A stretch of DNA of 64,000 bases from CBDCTM01 sp965222005 (GCA_965222005.1 OZ244935.1:186001-250000); one strand, 5' to 3'; counted from the stretch's first letter, positions 16,306 to 26,081 are shown. Notes: generated by a model not told the origin, from the letters alone. Numbers and translations: made by a program.

Positions 16306-18474
16306 ATGGGCCATCCCTGCTTACGCATATTTTCAAAGGCAATTTTCAAAAAATCAGGATGGCTTACCCTATGTATAAGTCTCATCGCCAGCAGCTTATA
16401 CAGCAATTCAACCGATAGCCTGTGGCGAATGGGAGCAGGAAAGGCTTCAAGCTTAAGCCTTGACCAGCTATTGAACAAGGCGGATCAGCTTCCAACTGCT
16501 GCCTTAGATGAGCACCTGACCTACTTGTACCGGGCAAAGGAATTGGCTACGGAGAGCGGGAATGACCATAATCTCTTTATCGTTTATCGGCGTATAGGAA
16601 AGTGTTATCAGCAGCATGAGATTTGGGAGGAGGCCCTTACGGCCTATGAGCAGGCTCTCCTGATCCACATGAGCTTACTCAAAGATCCGGCTAAATTACT
16701 AGCAATTTATGATGAGCTGGCTATTGCTCAACTACATACCGGCCAGTTTAATAAAGCTAGAAGTGTTTTTCAAAAAGGCTTGGTATTGGCTAATAAATTA
16801 CGCAATACGAATGCTATTGTAAGGGCTTATCTGGGTTTGGGTAGGTTGTATCAACAGGTAGGAATATCGGACAAAGCCTTACACCATTTTCTGATGGCCC
16901 TCAATTTGGCTAAAAGAAATGACCAAACGGCGCAAATAGCCGAAGCGGCAAGGTGGCTGGCAATTGCTTATGCCCAACAGTCTAATCGGCAAGCGGCTTT
17001 GCAAAATATACAGCTGGCGGTTAAAGCTAGTGAGCAATTGCAGGACACATTGGGTATGGCTGCTGCCGCTCTCGGCTTTGGAAAGGTTTATCAGTTGTTA
17101 AATGATCAATCATTGGCCATTGAGCAGTTTAAGCACTCCGCGGAGCTTTTGGCCAGTCGGCCGGAGCGCCCCGATTTTGTGCGGGCCAATATGGCACTGG
17201 CAACCTTAAACCTCCAAGCCGATCAATCGGCCAAAGCTATTCAAATATTCAAACAACTTATTGATTATCAGCAATTTATAAATAAAAAAGAATTGTCAGC
17301 TATTTATCATCACTTAGGCAATGCACACTTCATGCGGAGCCATTGGAGAACTGCTGAAAAAAACTATTCTGAAAGCCTCCGAATCTGTAAGAAGAGATCT
17401 TTTATGGAATCTTACTACAAGAATTTGATGGCTTTGTCGAGCTTGTATAAGAAGCGCGGGGCCTATCACAAGGCATTACTATACCTGGAGGAGGCCGAAA
17501 AATTGAAAGTGCCTATCAACCAGATGAATAAGAAGAGACGAGTGAATCAGTTTGAGTTGAAGTACAATATGGAAAAGGGTGAAAAAGATGTGCGCGAGCT
17601 TGAGCTACAGCAAAACAAAATATTCCTGCTGGGCCTGGCATCTCTTTGCGGAGTAATCTTTTTATTTATGTTTTTTATTGCAGGCCTGCGGGGCAGGAGC
17701 AGCAAGATGCTGAAGAAGAAGAATGATGAGATCCGCCATCATCACCTCAAGCTCAAAGAAACCAATGAACTGTTGAGGAAGTTTGCTTTCGTAACAGCCC
17801 ATGATCTGAAGGAGCCGCTTAGAAGTATTGGTGGTTTCATCAATTTGCTCCAAAAAAGATATGGCAATCAATTCAATGAAGAAGCTCAGGAGTATATGGG
17901 ATTCGTTACCAGCGGGGCCATTCGAATGAACAATCTGCTGGAAGATTTGCTGGAGTACAGCCGAATTTCTACTGAAGCTCCCGGCAACGAGCAGGTGGCC
18001 ATCAAGGAAGTGCTGGAGGAGGTGCTGGGCAATTTGCAAGGGCAAATTCAGAAAACAGAGGCAAGAGTGAATTTCCCGAAGCAAATGCCCTCCATCCACA
18101 TAAACCGCTTGCATTTGACACAGTTGTTTCAAAATTTGATCAGCAATGCGTTGAAATTTGCCCACCAGCGCCCGCTTATCTACATTGCTGCGCATCGGCA
18201 GGATGAGCGTGTAACGATAAGTGTAGGAGACAATGGAATTGGCATTGATCCTTCATCCGGCGATAAAATCTTCAATCTGTTTCATCAACTTAACAAAAAC
18301 CACTACGAAGGCACCGGCATTGGCCTGTCGATCGTAAAAAATATTGTAGATAAATACAATGGCGAGATTTGGTTTGAGTCGGAAAAAGATAGAGGCACCA
18401 CTTTTTACATTACTATTCTGAGCAAGCCATATCAAATCTCTGAAGCGGCTGTGTGGCAAAGTATGAGCAACTAA
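16306..18474 (+). CDS. TPR-containing sensor histidine kinase
   Basis: The 722-residue protein has a hydrophobic N-terminus (signal or anchor, about 18-35), a long array of tetratricopeptide repeats (about 60-400) predicted to lie outside the cytoplasm, one membrane segment (about 435-458), a short coiled coil, and a kinase core. The H-box is FAFVTAHDLKEPLRS with His499; the ATPase domain has NLISNALKFA, GDNGIGID and GTGIGLSIVKNIV. It would sense an external or cell-envelope signal and phosphorylate a response regulator, but no regulator gene is nearby. A close paralogue of the same layout starts at 19180, which points to tandem duplication. The start is the first ATG before the hydrophobic stretch. 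Confidence 0.9.
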   Translation: MGHPCLRIFSKAIFKKSGWLTLCISLIASSLYSNSTDSLWRMGAGKASSLSLDQLLNKADQLPTAALDEHLTYLYRAKELATESGNDHNLFIVYRRIGKCYQQHEIWEEALTAYEQALLIHMSLLKDPAKLLAIYDELAIAQLHTGQFNKARSVFQKGLVLANKLRNTNAIVRAYLGLGRLYQQVGISDKALHHFLMALNLAKRNDQTAQIAEAARWLAIAYAQQSNRQAALQNIQLAVKASEQLQDTLGMAAAALGFGKVYQLLNDQSLAIEQFKHSAELLASRPERPDFVRANMALATLNLQADQSAKAIQIFKQLIDYQQFINKKELSAIYHHLGNAHFMRSHWRTAEKNYSESLRICKKRSFMESYYKNLMALSSLYKKRGAYHKALLYLEEAEKLKVPINQMNKKRRVNQFELKYNMEKGEKDVRELELQQNKIFLLGLASLCGVIFLFMFFIAGLRGRSSKMLKKKNDEIRHHHLKLKETNELLRKFAFVTAHDLKEPLRSIGGFINLLQKRYGNQFNEEAQEYMGFVTSGAIRMNNLLEDLLEYSRISTEAPGNEQVAIKEVLEEVLGNLQGQIQKTEARVNFPKQMPSIHINRLHLTQLFQNLISNALKFAHQRPLIYIAAHRQDERVTISVGDNGIGIDPSSGDKIFNLFHQLNKNHYEGTGIGLSIVKNIVDKYNGEIWFESEKDRGTTFYITILSKPYQISEAAVWQSMSN

Positions 18475-18749
18475 AAAGCAATTACTTAGCCCTCAATGCT
18501 TTACGGTTTACAAAAAACCAGCATGTGATTAAATTTGCACCCTCCTATCGAAAAATGAAATTTTGGCAATATTTTTGAACAAGAATTAACCTGTACGATG
18601 ATGGCCATTCGGGCCGGATAGTGCGCCTTGTATTTTTTCTAATCCTCTCCCCCCTTCGATATAAATTTTACCACAATTTGTGGAATTGTCGGTTTTTCTT
18701 TGCAAAAATTGCTTTACCACAAGCTCCACGTTTATTAAATATAATAACC

Positions 18750-18920
18750 ATGAGTAGACTTAACATTCTCAAGAAGGATTTACGTCAATCAGCAAAATTG
18801 ACCAAAAACCAAGCTTTAAAGCTCAAGGGTGGAGATGACAAGCGAGACAGGCCGCCTCCAGGCAGCGTAACGCCACCATCTACCCAATCATTGCACAATG
18901 GTCTTCAATCGAATCCATAA
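18750..18920 (+). CDS. Small peptide with double-glycine leader, possible RiPP precursor
   Basis: This 56-residue peptide begins MSRLNILKKDLRQSAKL and continues TKNQALKLKGGDD. The pattern of basic and hydrophobic residues followed by LKGG is that of Bacteroidota double-glycine leaders used by peptide precursors exported through peptidase-containing ABC transporters. Cleavage after GG (residue 28) would release a 28-residue core rich in Pro, Ser, Thr and Asn (RPPPGSVTPPSTQS). The core has no Cys, so it is not a classical lanthipeptide. It is followed 60 bases later by a strong terminator, so it is a complete transcription unit. No modification or transport gene is in the window. I chose ATG 18750 because the leader motif starts there. 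Confidence 0.65.
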   Translation: MSRLNILKKDLRQSAKLTKNQALKLKGGDDKRDRPPPGSVTPPSTQSLHNGLQSNP

Positions 18921-18980
18921 TCTCTAAAGATTATGTGATTGCTTGAGACTAACAAATTTGTAAATCCTATGGAAAAAAGG

Positions 18981-19010
18981 CAGGTCGAAGTTTCGGCCTG
19001 TTTTTTTTTT
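18981..19010 (+). terminator. Rho-independent terminator after the small peptide gene
   Basis: CAGGTCGA (18981-18988) pairs with TCGGCCTG (18993-19000), with one G-T pair, around a 4-base loop, followed by ten T residues (19001-19010). It lies 60 bases after the stop of the peptide gene on the same strand. Confidence 0.85.
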
Positions 19011-19179
19011 AGATACTTCGGTAGTGCTAACAGTTGGGTACAGTTTTTGGCCACAACTATATTGGATTTTGGTTATAAAATTATTTGCTTGGCGCAAAAT
19101 GCTTTTTGCAACAAGTAGCAATACTTAAGTAACTTTCTACAACTACGTTGCAAGCCCAAAGAACACATATATCTATTAT

Positions 19180-21360
19180 ATGATTAATTGGATAATTGTC
19201 GTCTCCCAATGCAAACGTACACTGAGCATTGTACTGACTTTTACAACCATCCTGCTAGCGGTCTTTTCTGCTTTTTGCAATGGCCCTGATAGTCTCAAGG
19301 AAATGGTGGCTGGCCAGGTATATGGCAAAGACTACATGAGTATTTTAAATAAGGCTGCATCCTATGCGATTCAGGATTTGCCTTTGGCTATTGCCTATAC
19401 GGAGCATGCTTTGGAGGCTGCAAAGAAAAGTGGCAATTATAAAGCAGTGTACACGGTACATCGGGAAACTGGCTTTTTCTATGAAGACAATAATCAACTT
19501 GCCAATGCTTTGAGTAGTTATCAAAAAGCCCTAGCCAGTGCACAATCGGGAAGTGATAAGCCATTAATGCTTACCATTTATACCGATTTGGCCATTACAC
19601 ATCGAAAATTAGGCAATTATAAAGAGGCAAAAAATATTCATTTAAATTCGTTGAAGCTGGCTGAAATTGAGAAGGATCTAAAAATGATCGAGTACAATTA
19701 TCACGGCCTGGGTTATTTGTATGAGATTATCGGCGACTACGATAAAGCACTTCAATACTACTTTAAGTCACTGAAATATGCCGAAAACAGGGGTTCAGCA
19801 AAAGGTGTGGTGACTACCTATCAAAATATTAGCCTGACTTATATCAAATTGGGGCAAATAGAATTAGGACTCGAAGCTATTGGGAAAGCTTATCAACTTT
19901 GCCTAGAACAAAATGACACCATGCAGATCGCTCATGTATTAAGTGATTACAGTGAGGTACTGTGTGAGCTAAAGGAGTTTGATCATGCTCTGAAAAAAAT
20001 CCATGCTGCTTTAAAAGTGTACAAAAACCTTAGCTGGAAACCATATATCGCCCGCTCTCTGGTTAAAATTGCTGATATTTATACCAAAAAGAAAGAAAAC
20101 AAAGTCGCACATGGTTATTTCCTGGAAGCGCTCAAATTAGAACAATTTATTAGCCATGAAGATCTGGCTTTGCTGTACAACAAGCTAGGCCAATTACAAC
20201 TTCAGTTGGGCAACGCTGAAAAAGCGGAGCAGGCATTTCTCTCCAGCCTCCAGCTGGCGGAGTCACATGACTATAAAAAGCTCATTCAATCAAACAATAC
20301 ACAACTTTACCAAATATACAAGCAACAGGCTAAGCATCAAAAGGCCCTAGAACATTTGAGTACTGCTACGACTGTAAAAGACTATCTCATCAATGAAGAT
20401 AAATCCAAGCGGATCGCTGAGATGCAGTTTCGCTTTGATGTGGAAAAAAGTGAGCGGGAAATTCAGCTGCTGAAGTTACAGCAAAACAGGCTTTTGCTTG
20501 CAGGAAGCTCCCTGATCTTTGCCTTTGTACTTATCTTCCTGGCTTATATCATTAAGCTGCGAGGAAAAAACAATCGAACTTTACTTCATAAAAATGAAGA
20601 AATCCAGGCACAGAACGTAAAGCTCAAAGAGTCAAACGAAGTACTCAACCAGTTTGCATACGTTGCTGCCCATGACCTCAAAGAACCACTCCGGAATATC
20701 GGCAGTTTCATCAACCTCATTCAAAAAAAATATGGCCGCCAGTTTAACCAGGAAGCCAATGAATATATGGGTTTTGTGACTGATAGTGTAAAAAAGTTAA
20801 ATAATCTGCTAACCGATCTGCTGGAATATTCCCGCATCTCAGGGCAGGAAGCCAAAAAAGAAGTGAGTAATTTGAATGAGGTACTGGAAAGGGTACTTCG
20901 GCAGATGAGAGAAAGCATACGTCAAAAAAATGTCCTGATCCACTATCCGGAACAACTGCCAAGCATACAAATAGATAAAAACCATCTCGCACATTTGTTG
21001 CGTCACCTGATCAGCAATGCTATCAAATTTACCGATCAACAACCTCAGATCACAATCAATGCAAAACGCGTAAAGGACAAAGTACTCATCAGCATTCGTG
21101 ATAATGGTATAGGAATCGACAAAGCTTTTGGTTCCAAAATTTTTAATTTATTTCACCAGCTGGACAAACAACACCATTATGATAGCACAGGGATGGGGCT
21201 TTCAATTTGCAAAAATATTGTAGAAAAATATGATGGTAACATCTGGTTTGAATCCTCCAACGGCAATGGCACTACCTTTTTCATCAGCATGCCCCAGTCA
21301 GCCTTAATTATCAGTCCTACTACAAGCCATCATACTCCCGCCAATGTACCAACCTACTAA
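19180..21360 (+). CDS. TPR-containing sensor histidine kinase (paralogue)
   Basis: The 726-residue protein repeats the layout of the kinase at 16306: N-terminal hydrophobic segment (about 14-32), TPR array (about 55-400), membrane segment LLLAGSSLIFAFVLIFLAYI (about 436-456), coiled linker, H-box YVAAHDLKEPLRN with His498, then ATPase motifs HLISNAIKFT, RDNGIGID and GMGLSICKNIV. The linker and kinase core are the most alike between the two copies, while the TPR parts differ more, suggesting that the sensed signals diverged. The stop codon at 21358-21360 directly abuts the end of the convergent gene at 21361. Confidence 0.9.
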   Translation: MINWIIVVSQCKRTLSIVLTFTTILLAVFSAFCNGPDSLKEMVAGQVYGKDYMSILNKAASYAIQDLPLAIAYTEHALEAAKKSGNYKAVYTVHRETGFFYEDNNQLANALSSYQKALASAQSGSDKPLMLTIYTDLAITHRKLGNYKEAKNIHLNSLKLAEIEKDLKMIEYNYHGLGYLYEIIGDYDKALQYYFKSLKYAENRGSAKGVVTTYQNISLTYIKLGQIELGLEAIGKAYQLCLEQNDTMQIAHVLSDYSEVLCELKEFDHALKKIHAALKVYKNLSWKPYIARSLVKIADIYTKKKENKVAHGYFLEALKLEQFISHEDLALLYNKLGQLQLQLGNAEKAEQAFLSSLQLAESHDYKKLIQSNNTQLYQIYKQQAKHQKALEHLSTATTVKDYLINEDKSKRIAEMQFRFDVEKSEREIQLLKLQQNRLLLAGSSLIFAFVLIFLAYIIKLRGKNNRTLLHKNEEIQAQNVKLKESNEVLNQFAYVAAHDLKEPLRNIGSFINLIQKKYGRQFNQEANEYMGFVTDSVKKLNNLLTDLLEYSRISGQEAKKEVSNLNEVLERVLRQMRESIRQKNVLIHYPEQLPSIQIDKNHLAHLLRHLISNAIKFTDQQPQITINAKRVKDKVLISIRDNGIGIDKAFGSKIFNLFHQLDKQHHYDSTGMGLSICKNIVEKYDGNIWFESSNGNGTTFFISMPQSALIISPTTSHHTPANVPTY

Positions 21361-22341
21361 TCACAGGCCTACCAGCATCTCTTGTTCTGCCACTCTAAAT
21401 CCTTCCTTCAATAGCCTCGCCCTTTGCGTACTACCAGCATCCATAATCGGGTTAGTATGGTTAAAATGGATGAAATGGATTTTTTGCCTGATCGCCTTAT
21501 CATATTTGACAAAAAGCGAAATGCTTTCTTCCACAAATGGATGCGGAATCTCACTCATATCCCTACCTGGAATTTCTCCGTTTTGGAAAAAAGTACCATC
21601 TACAAAAGCATAGTCCACTGCTTTTACCTGCTCTACAATATCCCGATCCCACTTCTGCCATTTGTCGATATCGGGAATATACAAAAGTTGCTTTTCGGGG
21701 CCTATAAGCCTGAATCCAACCGTCTCTGAATACTCATCACGATGAGGTACTTCAAAAGGTACTATACGGATCCGATCATTGAGTTGAATCATCGAATCCG
21801 CTTTTAATGATTCGACTTTAATATTTCCTAAACGTAGTAGCTGATTCCAAGGGCCATTGCTTTTCAAAAAAGCCCTCATCCGGGGCATCGCAAATACCGG
21901 CACACCATCCGCGCCCATTGCTTCGCGGCCTAAGTGCATCAGGCCCGTGTAATGTCCTATATGGGCATGCGTAAGGAGGATGCCGTGCAAAGAAAAACCA
22001 GCACCTGCTTCTGTCAACAATTTGAGCTGGTCTTTAAAATCAGGCGTAGCATCAATTAGCCAGCAAGCTTTACTCAGTGGATCAACAATCCCCAGGCAGC
22101 TCACCATCTGCCGCATAGCAGGCTGCAGCCATACCTTGCGGCAACAGTCCTTTAGGCAGCCCGCCTGCGGAAATCCTGCATCCTGCGCAATGCCCAGTAC
22201 TATAGCGAAAGGCCGTTGGCTATCAGGAAAAACTTCCTGCTTGCTTTCATTACAGCTCAAAAGCAGCAAAGCAGCACCCAGCAGCACCCTTATCCATCTG
22301 CTTGTGCAAAGCCTGTTCATCTGAAGTATTTTAGTAGCCAT
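21361..22341 (-). CDS. PqqB-like metallo-beta-lactamase-fold lipoprotein
   Basis: The 326-residue protein belongs to the metallo-beta-lactamase fold. GIAQDAGFPQAGCLKDCC near residue 50 resembles the N-terminal Cys-containing motif of PqqB. The metal-binding motif reads THAHIGHYTGL, with Gly where most members have Asp (HxHxDH), and a later conserved segment is VPHRDEYSETVGF. An N-terminal hydrophobic stretch ending LLLLSC is a likely lipobox, so it is probably membrane-anchored, unlike typical PqqB. No pqqA/C/D/E genes are present, so it is unlikely to make PQQ. It overlaps the paaY stop. A downstream ATG at 22320 also fits the signal peptide. Confidence 0.75.
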   Translation of the reverse strand: MATKILQMNRLCTSRWIRVLLGAALLLLSCNESKQEVFPDSQRPFAIVLGIAQDAGFPQAGCLKDCCRKVWLQPAMRQMVSCLGIVDPLSKACWLIDATPDFKDQLKLLTEAGAGFSLHGILLTHAHIGHYTGLMHLGREAMGADGVPVFAMPRMRAFLKSNGPWNQLLRLGNIKVESLKADSMIQLNDRIRIVPFEVPHRDEYSETVGFRLIGPEKQLLYIPDIDKWQKWDRDIVEQVKAVDYAFVDGTFFQNGEIPGRDMSEIPHPFVEESISLFVKYDKAIRQKIHFIHFNHTNPIMDAGSTQRARLLKEGFRVAEQEMLVGL

Positions 22342-22937
22342 CAGGACCTTTTAATCTTCTCCCAGGTTTCGTAGAGCTTTTCCTGTGGAGGACGATCCTT
22401 AGGGACTGTGCGCAAAGGCTCACAGGCTTGTAAATATCGATGGCAATCGGCAGGCAGGCTTTGGTACAATCGAGTGCCTTTGGTTTTCCAGGCGATCATC
22501 TCATCGCTTACCTCTCTAATGATTTTTGCCGGATTGCCAACCACCAAACTGCGCGGCGGTATTAGGGTTTTGGCTTTTACAAAACTCAAAGCACCAATAA
22601 TACTTTCCTCACCGATGACCGATTCATCCATAATCACGGCATTCATGCCCACTAGCACATTGCGGCCGATATTGGCGCTGTGCACAATGGCACCATGCCC
22701 AATATGCGCCGATTCTTCCAGCCGGATACTCTCTCCCGGAAACACATGGATGGTACAATTTTCCTGTACATTGCAGCCATCTTCGATCACTATCCCCCCC
22801 CAATCGCCCCGTATGGCAGCTCCGGGGCCGATATACACATCCTTACCGATTATGACATTTCCAACCACCGCAGCAAGGGGATGCACAAAGGAGGAGGCAT
22901 CGATAACCGGAATGAACCCTTTGAATTCGTAAACCAT
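22341..22937 (-). CDS. paaY: PaaY-like gamma-carbonic-anhydrase-fold protein
   Basis: PaaY is a left-handed beta-helix protein of the gamma-carbonic anhydrase family that in phenylacetate degraders acts as a thioesterase protecting against dead-end CoA adducts. The 198-residue protein has the hexapeptide repeats (VVGNVIIGKDVYIGPGAAIRGDWG), the metal ligands in NCTIHVFPG, SAHIGHGAIVHSA, and the C-terminal extension KTKGTRLYQSLPADCHRYL that is typical for PaaY rather than YrdA/CaiE. I start at the ATG at 22937 (MVYEFKGFIP); the longer frame to 23006 adds residues unlike the family. It is co-transcribed with the PqqB-like gene. Confidence 0.82.
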   Translation of the reverse strand: MVYEFKGFIPVIDASSFVHPLAAVVGNVIIGKDVYIGPGAAIRGDWGGIVIEDGCNVQENCTIHVFPGESIRLEESAHIGHGAIVHSANIGRNVLVGMNAVIMDESVIGEESIIGALSFVKAKTLIPPRSLVVGNPAKIIREVSDEMIAWKTKGTRLYQSLPADCHRYLQACEPLRTVPKDRPPQEKLYETWEKIKRS

Positions 22938-23027
22938 AAAAGAGGCGTTTTGATTTGCAAAAATAAGAAAAGCGATATTCCGGATGGCCAAAATATCGCT
23001 TTTCAAAGCTTCTATTCTATCGCCGAC

Positions 23028-23789
23028 CTAGTCGCCGCCCATAAAGTAGCTCACTAAATATAGTATCTCAAGGTACAGCCATACCAGTGTAAACAAGAGC
23101 CCCATGCCAAAGTACCACTCCATATACGCAGGAGCCTGGCTAGCTTCGCCCTGATAAAAATTGTCAAAATCAATGGTCAATTTCAGTGAAGCAACTGCTA
23201 CTATCAGCAAGCTAATACCCGCTCCGATAGGCGATTGGTCATGCAGAAATGGCATGTCAATACCAAACAGATACAGCACCAAACTCACCACATATACCAG
23301 CATAATTGCTCCAGTGGCTGCCATCACGATGGTACGAAACCGTTGTGTTACTTTGATAACGCCCGCCTTGTAAAGCGCCAGCATGGTAAACAATATGCCG
23401 AAGGTAAGCGTGACAGCATGAAAGATAATCCCTTCAAAAAGATAAGCATATGCTGCGCTGGCAGTACCTGCCATCAAACCCAGGGCTACCGAAAAGATTG
23501 GTGCCAGCAGAGGAGCCTTCTCCAGATTGCGTGCTGCGATGAAACTGACCACCGGAATGCCAATGATGCCTACCCACATAAATATAGGATTAGCAAACAA
23601 ATAGGCTACTACTGCTGTAGCCAACATTACGGCCGCCAACATGAAGGTTTTGTTTACGCCACCTTCAACAGTCATGGCCTGCTCCGAGCTTACCAGATCA
23701 GCATCCAGCACTGGTGCATTCTGGCGGTAATTTTTTTCTTTCAACATCGGATTGCCCGATGAATTAAAAAACTTATCCAATTTACTCAT
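23028..23789 (-). CDS. Bax inhibitor-1/YccA family membrane protein
   Basis: The 253-residue protein has an about 45-residue cytoplasmic N-terminus and seven hydrophobic segments. Family marks are TFGILFTMLALYKAG in the middle and the C-terminal FDNFYQGEASQAPAYMEW followed by the last two helices (LFTLVWLYLEILYL). Members of this family are pH-gated calcium leak channels or stress-survival proteins; the specific role here is unknown. The gene stands between paaY and the thiolase on the same strand, with about 70-90 bases on each side. Confidence 0.88.
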   Translation of the reverse strand: MSKLDKFFNSSGNPMLKEKNYRQNAPVLDADLVSSEQAMTVEGGVNKTFMLAAVMLATAVVAYLFANPIFMWVGIIGIPVVSFIAARNLEKAPLLAPIFSVALGLMAGTASAAYAYLFEGIIFHAVTLTFGILFTMLALYKAGVIKVTQRFRTIVMAATGAIMLVYVVSLVLYLFGIDMPFLHDQSPIGAGISLLIVAVASLKLTIDFDNFYQGEASQAPAYMEWYFGMGLLFTLVWLYLEILYLVSYFMGGD

Positions 23790-23859
23790 AATGAATATAT
23801 TAATTAAAACAGTCAGATTACAAAATGTAAAACTACAATATTTCTGCCAATCGCAAAAT

Positions 23860-25074
23860 TCACACCCGCTCTATAACAGTAGCATACCCCTGCCCTACCC
23901 CTACACACATCGTCACCAACGCATATTGGCTGCTCTGCTTATGCAGTTCGATAGCAGCCGTTTGGAGAATGCGCGTACCCGACATGCCCAGCGGATGGCC
24001 AATAGCTATTGCGCCGCCATTGGGATTGATACGGGGATCATTATCCGCCAGGCCCCATTGGCGAATACAGGCCAGGCTTTGTGCCGCAAAGGCTTCATTG
24101 AGTTCAATTACCTGTATCTGCTCCATACTCAAACCTGCCCTTTTTAAAGCCAGATTGGAAGCCTTCACCGGCCCGATACCCATGATTCGCGGCTCTACAC
24201 CTACCACTGCCGAGCTGACAATCCGCGCCAGAGGGCTCATTTCATATTTTTTGACTGCTTCCTCCGACGCCACCAGCATAGCTGCAGCTCCATCATTTAG
24301 ACCGCTAGAATTGCCGGCAGTCACACTGCCTCCGTCTTCTGCGCTTTTGAAGGCTGGCCGCAACTTAGCCAATACTTCCAGGCTGGTATCCGGTCGCAAA
24401 AATTCGTCTTTATCAAAGCGTAAGGGATCAGCTTTTCGGCGTGGAATTTCCACCGGCACGATCTCTTCTGCCAATCGGCCGCTGCGCTGTGCTGCTGCCG
24501 CCTTCATTTGAGAATGGTAGGCAAATCGATCCTGATCTTCGCGGTTGATCTTGTACATCTCGGCCAGGTTTTCGGCAGTCGATCCCATGCCTTCGGTACC
24601 GTACAGGGCTTCCATGCGCGGATTGATAAAACGCCAGCCAAAGCTAGAATCGTGCATCTGCGCATCCCGCCCGTAAGCTTTGGATACTTTGGAAATTACC
24701 CAGGGGCCACGCGTCATGTGTTCTATACCGCCGGCAATGAAGAGGTCACCTTCGTTGGAGCGAATGGCCCGGGCAGCTTGTACTACCGCCGACATGCCCG
24801 ATGCGCAAAGCCGGTTGACCGTTTCGCCGGGCACATCGAAAGGCAGGCCAGCCAGTAGCAGAGCCATGCGGGCCACGTTGCGATTATCTTCACCTGCCTG
24901 ATTGGCACAGCCGATGATCACATCCGCAATGGCATCTTTAGGAATATCGGGATGCCGGGCCATCAATGCTTTGATGGGAAGAGCGGCCAGGTCGTCGGTT
25001 CGAACTGGAGAAAGCGTTCCGGTAAATTTGCCAATCGGTGTGCGGATGGCATCAATGATAAAGGCGTCTTTCAT
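23860..25074 (-). CDS. paaJ: Thiolase, 3-oxoadipyl-CoA / 3-oxo-5,6-didehydrosuberyl-CoA thiolase (PaaJ-like)
   Basis: This 404-residue thiolase has the active-site Cys in VNRLCASGMSAV (about residue 90), NEAFAAQ, NPNGGAIAIGHPLG with the catalytic His, and the second Cys in MCVGVGQG near the C-terminus. The pattern is that of degradative thiolases. In the phenylacetate pathway PaaJ acts twice, releasing acetyl-CoA from 3-oxo-5,6-didehydrosuberyl-CoA and from 3-oxoadipyl-CoA. Assignment to PaaJ rather than general FadA rests on the many paa genes in the window and on the N-terminal pattern DAIRTPIGKFTGTLSPVRTDDLAA (about residues 8-31). Confidence 0.85.
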   Translation of the reverse strand: MKDAFIIDAIRTPIGKFTGTLSPVRTDDLAALPIKALMARHPDIPKDAIADVIIGCANQAGEDNRNVARMALLLAGLPFDVPGETVNRLCASGMSAVVQAARAIRSNEGDLFIAGGIEHMTRGPWVISKVSKAYGRDAQMHDSSFGWRFINPRMEALYGTEGMGSTAENLAEMYKINREDQDRFAYHSQMKAAAAQRSGRLAEEIVPVEIPRRKADPLRFDKDEFLRPDTSLEVLAKLRPAFKSAEDGGSVTAGNSSGLNDGAAAMLVASEEAVKKYEMSPLARIVSSAVVGVEPRIMGIGPVKASNLALKRAGLSMEQIQVIELNEAFAAQSLACIRQWGLADNDPRINPNGGAIAIGHPLGMSGTRILQTAAIELHKQSSQYALVTMCVGVGQGYATVIERV

Positions 25075-25904
25075 GAACAGTTAATATCTGGCTAATGACA
25101 ACGATAGGAGGTTTGATAGCATATCGCAATACTTATCTGTAGTGTATTTTACTTGGTCTTTCTAGGAGCAGCTTGTTCTATATATGCAACTCCGTTATGA
25201 TTTTCAATTATTTTTACGCAGTATGTATTGGTAAATGTATGCATAAATGAATGATGGGTTGTTAAGACCGCATCCTGTATTTCCTGATTGTCCTCTAAAT
25301 TCAATACTTTCAACCCTGCCTCCACGCATTCTTTTTTAGAAATGTGTCTTGCGTGTGATTTTTGTGTTTTATGGTCGGCAAATACTGCTACAATCTCATT
25401 GACTTTCCCATGATTGTCATTAAACATATTGCCTGATAACCATTCACGCACCATTTTTTCTGACCATTCAATAGCCTGTTTACACGCTCCTAAGAAAGTA
25501 GGATGGTATTTTCCAATGATGGCTTGCCATAATGGGGCAGAATGAGGATTTTGCCTGATGTCTTCTTTTGCTTGTTCAAATTCGTCTAATACAGCTTGAC
25601 AAGCCAGCCCTCCCATTTGCGGGTCTATCGGGCCCAAATTGGAATGCTTTCCCATTATTATTTCTTTAGCTGCCAAAGCTATCATCGTACCAGCCGACAT
25701 AGATATTTGTGGCACTATAACCCGAATATTTTTATTAAACATTGCATATAGATAGTCAACAAGCGATTCGGTAGCAGCTAAATCTCCACCGGGAGTATGT
25801 AGAATAAGGTCAAGCCCTTGTTAAATCTTATTAAGTCATACTAATAAATAATCCGAAAAAGTCGTATTAACTTTTGGCCCAAAAGAGGGACAAAAAAAGA
25901 TCAA

Positions 25905-26081
25905 ATGACAAGTCTGGAACAAAGGGATCAAATCAAGCAACTGGTAAAAGAAGGCGTAAAAGCTCCTCAGATTGCCTCCCAGCTAGGAATATCTGTTCAT
26001 ACGGTACGTAAGTGGCGACAGATCCTAAAAAAAGGGGTTCGTTACACTCAGCGATGGGTCGGCCCAAAACTGGGGCGATGA
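25905..26081 (+). CDS. Transposase orfA (helix-turn-helix)
   Basis: The 58-residue product starts MTSLEQRDQIKQLVKEGVK and has a helix-turn-helix, APQIASQLGISVHTVRKWRQ (about residues 20-39), which should bind the IS ends. The seven A residues at 26027-26033 (A AAA AAA G) form a classical -1 slippery site, where ribosomes can move into orfB and make the full transposase. Confidence 0.75.
   Translation: MTSLEQRDQIKQLVKEGVKAPQIASQLGISVHTVRKWRQILKKGVRYTQRWVGPKLGR

Noticed and set aside
26012..26032. GTG at 26012 as the real start of the IS orfB
   Set aside because: The region is the end of the helix-turn-helix frame, and an A7 slippery site explains expression better.
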